From an uncultured Bacteroidales bacterium (GTDB lineage Bacteria; Bacteroidota; Bacteroidia; Bacteroidales; UBA932): a stretch of DNA of 38,213 nucleotides. This document shows positions 25,812 through 32,662 of this stretch, one piece after another (the stretch's first letter is position 1; every line of letters begins with the position of its first letter). A program made the position numbers and the translations under genes. Where the stretch lies: contig ONOQ01000019.1 in assembly GCA_900319485.1 (NCBI GenBank), positions 1 to 38,213 of the forward strand, given 5' to 3'. The notes below the pieces were generated by a model. The model saw nothing but the letters and a program-made list of their open reading frames with translations. It searched no databases and was not told where the DNA came from.

Positions 25812-27062
25812 ATGAAAAAAGCATTAATTTCAATCCTTGCACTTGCTGCTTGCCTTGTGGCCTGCCAGAAACAGGCTTCGATGGTCAATGTACCTGAAAG
25901 CCCCATCCGTTTCTCCCTTGGAGGCACTTATGCCTTTACAAAGGCAACAGAGGCCGCACTTGAAGATGCGGATGAAATCCAGATCATTGCCGGCGCGCCC
26001 ATCAGCAGTGCCAGCAAGGGAACTGTGAGCGGATCCAATCTTACTCTCACCCCTGCAATGTATTGGGCAAAGGGCCAGAGTGAGGCTGCCACTTTTGTTG
26101 CAATCTATCCTTACACCGCATCTACATCAACTTCCATTGCATATGACCTGAATTTCGGTGGAAATCACGACTTCGCTTACCATAAGAACTATCTTGTGGC
26201 CAAGGCATCTTCTGCTCCCACTGAGGAGAAAGTGGCTCTGAATTTCCGTCACCCTTTCTCAAAGGTTCTCATCAATGTAGACAATCAACTTGGTTCCGAT
26301 GCTGTGGCTACCGTAGTCCTGAAGACTATCAAGATGTCCGGTACTCTTGATCTTGTAGCAGAAACCGTAGATGTCTCTGAGGTTGATGCAACCGACGTTA
26401 CCGCTTCAAAACTCAGCGATACTCAGTGGGGTGCCATTGTAATGCCCCAGAGCGCCCGTCCTACTCTTGAAATCACAACAACTCTTGGATCAAAATACAC
26501 ATTTACCCTTCCTTCTGCTTTCACGTTTGAGGCAGGAAAGGTTACCACTGCATCAGTAGTCCTTGAAGGCCAGAGCGGTGGCGGCGATTCACACGGAGCA
26601 CCTGCGGCTTTCTCTTTCTCAGTGACTAACTGGACCAATGGCGCCCAGAATCCTGGTTTCGAAAACGGTGCAGTTGCAATGGGTGAGTACTGGTATGTGC
26701 TTGGCTGCGTATACCAGGAAGACAACACAGTGGCTGCCTGGGCAAAAGATTTCCCTATGACATACGGCGGAAAGAATGCTCAGGACAAAGATATCTGGAC
26801 AATCACGGTGAATTACGACGAAACCAAGGCTGCCCAGCCTGTTGACTATGGCTTCAAACTTCGCAAGTACTCTTCTGAAACGGCAGAGGCTGACAGGTGG
26901 AACACCCAACTGGGTATGTATGCAAATGATGTTAACGATTATATGAACATTGAGTATGATTACGGCCTTGCAGATTCCGCAAATAAGAATATCCGTTTCT
27001 CTGAAGCAGGTAATTATACTCTTACACTTACCGGCAATTCTCTGACAGTAGTTAAAAATTAA
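25812..27062 (+). CDS. Fimbrillin (Mfa-like) lipoprotein with C-terminal SusE/F-like module
   Basis: 416 residues. The signal peptide ends CLVAC, giving lipidated Cys18. Residues 25-280 have the fimbrillin-family pattern: FTKATEAALEDADEIQIIAGAPI, MYWAKGQSEAATFVAIYPY, VALNFRHPFSKVLINVDNQ and WGAIVMPQSARP. The C-terminal 125 residues (from YWYVLGCVYQEDNTVAAW to AGNYTLTLTGNSLTVVKN) resemble the SusE/F-type modules of the amylase 50 nt upstream. Type V pilus tip subunits carry extra C-terminal binding domains, so this could be a tip adhesin binding a glycan, perhaps starch; that is inference. 5 nt separate it from its paralogue. Polysaccharide specificity cannot be read from the sequence. Confidence 0.72.
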   Translation: MKKALISILALAACLVACQKQASMVNVPESPIRFSLGGTYAFTKATEAALEDADEIQIIAGAPISSASKGTVSGSNLTLTPAMYWAKGQSEAATFVAIYPYTASTSTSIAYDLNFGGNHDFAYHKNYLVAKASSAPTEEKVALNFRHPFSKVLINVDNQLGSDAVATVVLKTIKMSGTLDLVAETVDVSEVDATDVTASKLSDTQWGAIVMPQSARPTLEITTTLGSKYTFTLPSAFTFEAGKVTTASVVLEGQSGGGDSHGAPAAFSFSVTNWTNGAQNPGFENGAVAMGEYWYVLGCVYQEDNTVAAWAKDFPMTYGGKNAQDKDIWTITVNYDETKAAQPVDYGFKLRKYSSETAEADRWNTQLGMYANDVNDYMNIEYDYGLADSANKNIRFSEAGNYTLTLTGNSLTVVKN

Positions 27063-27067
27063 GAATA

Positions 27068-28996
27068 ATGAAAAAAGTATTATATGCCGCCCTTGCGGCA
27101 CTGGCTCTTGCAGCCTGCTCCAAGCAGGAATCCGTACGTCCCGTACAGCAGGGCGAGGTGAGGTTCACAACCAATATCCAGACCTACACCGTGAAGGCCA
27201 CGGATACCGCATTTGAGAACAATGATGAGATTGGTATCTTTGCCGGCGCTCCCATCAGCAAGAACAATGTAAAGGCCGTCGTGACAGGCACCAGCCTTAT
27301 TCCCGTAACCCCCATCAAGTGGGTTGAGGACAACAACAGCGTAGTGGAGTTTGTGGCATACTATCCTTACGCCGAGGCCGCTACTCTCACGGATTATGTA
27401 TTTGAGGTCCAGACCAACCAGAGTTCCGCCGCAAACTACACCAAGAGCGACCTTATGCTGGCAAAGAAGTCATCGGCCCCTACCGAGAACGCCGTTGAAC
27501 TTGCATTCTCACACGCCCTTTCAAAGGTTGTCATCAGCCTCACCAATTCCGTCCCCGAGACCACTGTCTCCCGCGTGGAATTCGAGGGTGTGAAAATGAG
27601 CGCAAAGGTGAACCTCTCCACCGGCGCAGTCTCTGAACTTGGAGCGGAAGGCACCATCACCGCCAATGCAAACGGCACCGCCTACCAGCTTATCCTCCTT
27701 CCCCAGAGCGCAAGCCCCAAGGTGAACGTATACCTCTCAAACGGCAATAAGTACACCTATGAACTTGCATCGGCCTTCACCTTCAAGGCCGGCAAGAAGG
27801 CTTCCGCCGCCCTTGTGGTAAACCCTCAGCAGGAGGCCGGCGTGGTTGAATTCTCCTTCACCGTCTCCGACTGGGAAGTAGATGCCGATGCCCTTGAGTT
27901 CGGCGATCCTACCGTTGAGGCTGGTGAAGTCTGGAAAGTTATGGGTCTTGGCGGAGACTGGGCAAATGGCGCCGCAATGGCCCAGGATGCAGACGGCAAC
28001 TGGAGCGCCGATATAACCTATGCCGCAAACGACGAGTTCAAACTCAAATTCGGTGAGACATGGGTAGGTATGCAGCCCACGTGGGAGTTCTATGGCCTTG
28101 GAGACTTTGGCAATGACACCAACTACCTCTCATCTTCCAATGATGCCAAGAACATTGTTCTCCAGGCCGCAGGCGAATATCACCTCTTCTTCGACCCCGA
28201 CAACTTCTGGTTTGTTGTTACTGCAAAGGGTGGTGAAGATCCCCAGCCCGCAGAGACTGGAAAACTCACCGTCAATGTTTACAATGGCCCTGGTTGGAAC
28301 CCTCTTAACATGCATATGTGGGTTGAAGCAGGTGTGGATTCAAAGGATATTACTTCCTGGCCAGGTGCAAATACAGCTGCAGAAGACGTGGTTATTGGAG
28401 AAATCACTTTCAAGTCATTTGTTTTTGACAGTGTCCCTCTTAACGAAGACAACATCTTCTACATTCTTAATGAAAACGGCGGCAGCAAGACCATTAACCT
28501 CAAGTTCCCCGCTACACTTACAGCCGCAGAAACAACAGTATGGCTTGAACTCAAGGCTGACAAGAGTGTTGAATTGATTGCTGATCCCGCTAATTTTGAA
28601 CCTACTGTCACTCCTGTCCCTTCAGGTCCTGTGTGGGCTGTAGTTGGTCTTGCAAATGACTGGAACACGGAGTATGCTCTTACACAGGACGCAACGGATG
28701 AGAACGTATGGACAGTTGATATTACCCTTGGCGCTGGTGATGCTGATGCTTATGGCTTCAAGTTTAAAGTTAAGGGTGAAGACTGGTCTGAAGGAGAGAT
28801 TGGTGTCCCTGCAGGTGCTGCCAATTCATTCGAGATTACAGAAGCCGATCAGGAAATCTCTCTGGTCAAGCGAGTGTACGATACTCAGAATATCATCCTT
28901 AGTCCTAAGGCTAGTGTATACCACCTTAGACTTGTCCTGACAGATAATGACCTTTCTGGTGGCAAGGAAGCTAAACTTTACGTTACAAAGCAATAA
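27068..28996 (+). CDS. Fimbrillin (Mfa-like) lipoprotein with three C-terminal carbohydrate-binding-like modules
   Basis: 642 residues, lipobox LAAC (Cys17). The fimbrillin part (about 20-275: TVKATDTAFENNDEIGIFAGAPISKNN, VELAFSHALSKVVISL, QLILLPQSASPKV) is a clear paralogue of the preceding gene. Three modules follow: SusE/F-like (about 285-395, WKVMGLGGDWANG to GEYHLFFDPDNFWFVV), CBM26-like (about 397-515, LTVNVYNGPGWNPLNMHMWVEAG, SWPGANTA), and another SusE/F-like (about 520-642, WAVVGLANDWNTEYALTQD). From about 28260 the codons favour third-position T and A more than in the first half, suggesting a later-acquired 3' segment. Likely a surface or tip protein of the fimbrial operon with glycan-binding ability; function inferred. 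Confidence 0.72.
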   Translation: MKKVLYAALAALALAACSKQESVRPVQQGEVRFTTNIQTYTVKATDTAFENNDEIGIFAGAPISKNNVKAVVTGTSLIPVTPIKWVEDNNSVVEFVAYYPYAEAATLTDYVFEVQTNQSSAANYTKSDLMLAKKSSAPTENAVELAFSHALSKVVISLTNSVPETTVSRVEFEGVKMSAKVNLSTGAVSELGAEGTITANANGTAYQLILLPQSASPKVNVYLSNGNKYTYELASAFTFKAGKKASAALVVNPQQEAGVVEFSFTVSDWEVDADALEFGDPTVEAGEVWKVMGLGGDWANGAAMAQDADGNWSADITYAANDEFKLKFGETWVGMQPTWEFYGLGDFGNDTNYLSSSNDAKNIVLQAAGEYHLFFDPDNFWFVVTAKGGEDPQPAETGKLTVNVYNGPGWNPLNMHMWVEAGVDSKDITSWPGANTAAEDVVIGEITFKSFVFDSVPLNEDNIFYILNENGGSKTINLKFPATLTAAETTVWLELKADKSVELIADPANFEPTVTPVPSGPVWAVVGLANDWNTEYALTQDATDENVWTVDITLGAGDADAYGFKFKVKGEDWSEGEIGVPAGAANSFEITEADQEISLVKRVYDTQNIILSPKASVYHLRLVLTDNDLSGGKEAKLYVTKQ

Positions 28997-29017
28997 ATAG
29001 GATTTCACCCATTGAAA

Positions 29018-29875
29018 ATGAGAAAATACATTGTAATATTAACATTGGGTATTCTCGCCTTGGGTGTATGCTCCTCCTGCCGGCGCGGCAGGGAGAATCC
29101 GGAGGAAGTGAGGTATTCCATGAGGGAGGATGTGGAATTCACCGCATCGGCCTCAGGGTATGTCACAAAGGCAACGGACTGGGCCCTGGAGAATGGCGAC
29201 GAGATTGGAATCTTCGCCCTTGACACCATTGACGTTCTCAACGTCAAGGGAACGGTCAACGGGGGAAAGGTTACAACCGCCACTCCGGTCAAATGGGAAT
29301 TCAACCAGAAGCAGGTGTCCCGCTTCGCCGCGTATCTGCCGTATGTGGAGAACCTTGACGGAATGAGCCTGTGGTTCAACGTCAAGGCCGATCAATCGGC
29401 CTATGCCGCCTATGAGGCCTCCGACCTTCGCTATGCCGTAGCGGATGCGCGTCCGGGAAATCCCGTTGAACTGAAGTTCCAGCACGCCCTCTCAAAACTG
29501 GTGGTTGTGATGGAAACGCAGGACGTTGAAGTGCAGTCCGTGGTGACAGGCGAAATAGTGACCGGCCTTACCCTTAATATAGTTGACGGAAACGTTGAGG
29601 CAACTTCCCTCAAGGGAACCGTCACTATGGGAGCGGCGGTTGAAGCCAACGGCTCTGTAGGCCACACAGCCATCCTGGTGCCCCAGAAGGGCGTTTTCCC
29701 TCTGAAGGTAACCCTGAAGGGCGGCACGGTCATAGACGCAACTATGCCAACAACCGTCACCCTGGAGCCCGGAATAGCCTACAAGGCCACAATCGGCCTT
29801 ACGGGCACGTTCAGACTTGAGGTGACAGACTGGGCCGATGACGGGCAGATCCCCTATATAATTAAAGGACAGTAA
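29018..29875 (+). CDS. Fimbrillin-family (Mfa-like) lipoprotein, short form
   Basis: 285 residues from ATG 29018; the in-frame TTG at 29012 is not needed. The signal ends LGVC (Cys18). The family pattern is clear: YVTKATDWALENGDEIGIFALDTI, VKWEFNQKQVSRFAAYLPY, VELKFQHALSKLVVVME, HTAILVPQKG and a C-terminal FRLEVTDWADDGQIPY. Unlike its two upstream neighbours it has no added binding modules, so it may be the stalk or anchor subunit of a type V-like pilus. It ends 4 nt before the DUF3575 gene. Confidence 0.75.
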   Translation: MRKYIVILTLGILALGVCSSCRRGRENPEEVRYSMREDVEFTASASGYVTKATDWALENGDEIGIFALDTIDVLNVKGTVNGGKVTTATPVKWEFNQKQVSRFAAYLPYVENLDGMSLWFNVKADQSAYAAYEASDLRYAVADARPGNPVELKFQHALSKLVVVMETQDVEVQSVVTGEIVTGLTLNIVDGNVEATSLKGTVTMGAAVEANGSVGHTAILVPQKGVFPLKVTLKGGTVIDATMPTTVTLEPGIAYKATIGLTGTFRLEVTDWADDGQIPYIIKGQ

Positions 29876-29879
29876 AAAT

Positions 29880-30461
29880 ATGAAAGCACGTATAATAACA
29901 CTTATCATCGCGGCTTTCGTAGGGATTGGATCATTGGGAGCCCAGAACCGCTGGGCTCTCAAGACCAACCTGCTTCACGATGCCACCGCATCCGTGAACC
30001 TGGCCCTTGAATGGGGCTTTGCGCCGCATTGGAGCATAGAGGCGGGGGGAAGCCTGAACAAATGGCAGTTGCCCGGCGAACTAAGCCTCAAGCACGCCAT
30101 GGTGCAGCCGGAACTCCGCTACTGGTTCTGTGACCGTTTCTCCGGGTGGTTCGTAGACGCCCACCTCCTTGGAGGCTACACCCCCAAGTTTGGCGGTTTC
30201 TGGGACTTCAGCCAGTACTATGAAAAGTTCCCCAACCTCAAGACTTTCTATCTCCAGAAGGCCTGGATGATGGGAGGCGGCCTTGGCTTCGGATATGACT
30301 TCATCCTTTCAAGGCACCTCAATCTTGAGCTTGAAATGGGACTTGGCTATATGTACGTGACCGGAGACGAGTACTCCGACGGAGTGCTTATCCTCCAGGG
30401 CTCCAAGTTTGACTATCTTGGCCCCACAAGGCTTGCAGTTACAATCTCTTATCTGTTCTAG
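29880..30461 (+). CDS. DUF3575 family outer-membrane-type protein
   Basis: 193 residues. A signal peptide (MKARIITLIIAAFVGIGSLGAQ) is followed by alternating beta-strand-like segments: RWALKTNLLHDATASVNLALEWGFAPHWSIE, PELRYWFCDRF, GWFVDAHLLGGY, and a final LAVTISYLF ending in Phe. This is the DUF3575 pattern common in Bacteroidota fimbrial loci, where it accompanies DUF3868 and fimbrillin genes. It probably forms a small outer-membrane barrel; its role in fimbrial assembly is inferred from neighbourhood. The next gene begins 3 nt after its stop. Confidence 0.8.
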   Translation: MKARIITLIIAAFVGIGSLGAQNRWALKTNLLHDATASVNLALEWGFAPHWSIEAGGSLNKWQLPGELSLKHAMVQPELRYWFCDRFSGWFVDAHLLGGYTPKFGGFWDFSQYYEKFPNLKTFYLQKAWMMGGGLGFGYDFILSRHLNLELEMGLGYMYVTGDEYSDGVLILQGSKFDYLGPTRLAVTISYLF

Positions 30462-30464
30462 GCT

Positions 30465-31927
30465 ATGAAAAGACAATCGTAACAATTTGCCTGGCGCTGT
30501 TATTTGGCGCAGTGGCCTACGGACAGGAGTATTCCAACGACGTAGCTGTGACCAATGTGGAGTTTGTCCTGGACGGAGAAGATCTCCTGGGCCAGATGGA
30601 CCTTGATTTCTCCCATATCTACGCTTCACCCACGGAGCAGCGTAATTATTCCCTGGTCATATATGCAGGGGAGAATTACGTCACCCTTCCCATAGCCAGC
30701 CTCCTTGGCAGGAGCTGGTTCTACCATTACGCCCGTGAGAAAAGAACCAATGAGCCCTTTGCCATGGACCAGCACACCTGGTACTGGAAAAAGGCTCCAA
30801 CTCCGTTCCACTTTGTTGCGGTAACCCCGTACCAGCAGTGGATGGAGACCGCTCAGATCCGCATAGACGCGGAGGCCGGCGGCTGCTGCGGCAAGGAAGG
30901 AGAGTACGTGAAAGGCGTTCCCGTACTCAGCGTGAAGATGCCCTACATAGAGCCTGAACCGGAGAAACCCGTGTATCGGCCCCAGTTCATCTATGTTCTG
31001 CCGCCCGCAGAGACCACCGTCAAGCAGCGTGACATCTCCGGCGAAGCCTACGTGGTGTTCGCTTCAGGCAAAACGGCCGTGGATCCCGCCTACAAGGACA
31101 ACGCCGTTGAACTGGAGAAGATCCGCGCCACCATCGATTCCGTAAGGGCCGATGTTGACGTCACCATCACGGACGTGGTCCTGAAGGGCTATTCGTCGCC
31201 TGACGGCAAACTGGCCACCAACGAGAAACTCTCCAAGGCCCGTACGCAGGCCATCAAGGACTATGTCAGTAAACTTGACACCCTCCTTGAGGACAAGGTT
31301 TTCAAGGCCGAATCAGTGGCCGAAAACTGGGACGGACTCCGCTCTGCCGTGGAGGCGTCGGAATTATCGGCTAAGGATAAACTCCTTGAGATAATTGACT
31401 CCGACATTGCCCCTGACAAGAAGGAGGCTAAGATAAAGGCCAATTATCCCAAACAGTGGGCCGCTATGGTTAAGGACATCTTCCCGCTCCTCAGGCGCAC
31501 TGACTACCGCGTAAGTTACACCGTCAAGAGTTACACCACCGCTGAGGATGCCCGCCGTATCCTTCACACCGCTCCCGCAAATCTGAGCATCACGGAATTC
31601 TTCCTGGCCGCCCAGGGCTATGAAATGGGCACCTATGAGTTTGACGAGGTCTTCAAGATTGCGGCAAGGATATACCCCTATGACCCCGTTGTCAATATCA
31701 ATGCGGCAAACGCCGCAATGAGCCTTGGCAACCTTACCGCCGCCGAAGCCTACCTGAAAAGGGCAGGGGACAGCCCCGTGGCACGCTACACCAAGGGCGT
31801 GCTCTGCGCCCTGCAGGAAGACTGGGAAGGCGCGGTAATGTTCTTCACATCGGCCAAAGCCTCAGGCGTTCCCGAGGCAACCGCCGCCTGTGAAATTGCG
31901 AAAGAACTTCTGGAATTTGGTAAATAG
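30465..31927 (+). pseudogene. DUF3868/OmpA-like fimbrial-locus protein with apparent one-base frameshift at the start
   Basis: Mature sequence: a DUF3868-like N-terminal domain (DVAVTNVEFVLDGEDLLGQMDLDFS, NYSLVIYAGENYVTLP), an OmpA-C-like segment (GEAYVVFASGKTAVDPAYKDN, GYSSPDGKLATNEKLSKART) and a helical TPR-like C-terminus. The ATG at 30465, 3 nt after the DUF3575 stop, reads only five codons before TAA. The frame carrying the rest encodes a signal peptide (KTIVTICLALLFGAVAYGQ) with no start codon near it. Adding one A to the AAAA run after the ATG would give MKKTIVTICLALLFG, a perfect signal peptide. It is therefore a frameshift, a sequencing slip in a homopolymer, or a phase-variable start. 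The in-frame GTG at 30512 would lose the signal peptide. Confidence 0.7.
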
Positions 31928-31975
31928 CGCATTTTTGCGTAAATTTACTCACTTTTAGAAGTTAACCGCATAATA

Positions 31976-32650
31976 ATGGATTCGGTAAAGATTATCGAAA
32001 TAAAAAAAAGCGTCTTTGAGGACAACAACCTTGATGCAGATGCCCTGCGCAAGGAGTTGAAACTCAAAGGCGTTTTTTTGCTTAACCTGATGTCGTCGCC
32101 GGGAAGCGGCAAAACCACCACCCTCATTCAGACCATCAACCGCATCAAGTCCAAGATCCGCGTCGCGGTAATGGAGGCCGATATTGACTCTGACGTTGAC
32201 GCCGTCAAAATCAAGGAAGCCACCGGCATCCCTTCCATCCAACTCCACACCGGAGGCATGTGCCATCTTGACGCTGAAATGACGCGCCAGGGCCTTGACA
32301 ATATGCCCATGGAGGACGTGGACCTTGTAATTCTGGAGAACGTTGGGAATCTTGTGTGCCCCGCGGAGTTTGACACCGGAAGTTCCTGCAACGCAATGAT
32401 CCTTTCCGTCCCGGAAGGCCACGACAAACCCCTCAAATACCCCCTGATGTTCTCCATCTGCGACGTTGTGGTGGTCAATAAGATTGACGTCCTTCCGTAC
32501 TTCGACTTCGATATGGAAAAGTGCCGGGAATACGTGCATATGCGTAACCCCGGGGCACGCGTCATCCCAATATCGGCCAAAACAGGAGAGGGCGTGGACG
32601 AATTCGCCTCCTGGCTCCTGGATGCTGTGAAAAACTGGAAAAAACACTAA
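31976..32650 (+). CDS. hypB: Nickel-incorporation GTPase HypB
   Basis: SIMIBI-class GTPase that delivers nickel, with HypA, into [NiFe]-hydrogenase (or another Ni enzyme). 224 residues. Motifs: P-loop SSPGSGKTT, VMEADIDSDVDAVKI, the metal-site region GGMCHLDAEM (CHLDA as in HypB), ENVGNLVCPAEFDTG and the G4 motif NKIDVLP. It lacks both the N-terminal CxxCGC nickel site and the histidine-rich stretch of some HypBs. It is the first gene of a cluster with an oxidoreductase 12 nt downstream. No clear consensus promoter is seen in the 48-nt gap before it; TAAATTTA at 31940-31948 is the nearest look-alike. Confidence 0.93.
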   Translation: MDSVKIIEIKKSVFEDNNLDADALRKELKLKGVFLLNLMSSPGSGKTTTLIQTINRIKSKIRVAVMEADIDSDVDAVKIKEATGIPSIQLHTGGMCHLDAEMTRQGLDNMPMEDVDLVILENVGNLVCPAEFDTGSSCNAMILSVPEGHDKPLKYPLMFSICDVVVVNKIDVLPYFDFDMEKCREYVHMRNPGARVIPISAKTGEGVDEFASWLLDAVKNWKKH

Positions 32651-32662
32651 AACTTACACTAT

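Noticed and set aside
30512-31927. DUF3868/OmpA-like protein starting at GTG 30512
   Set aside because: This start discards a well-formed signal peptide present in the same frame; a frameshift after ATG 30465 explains the data better.
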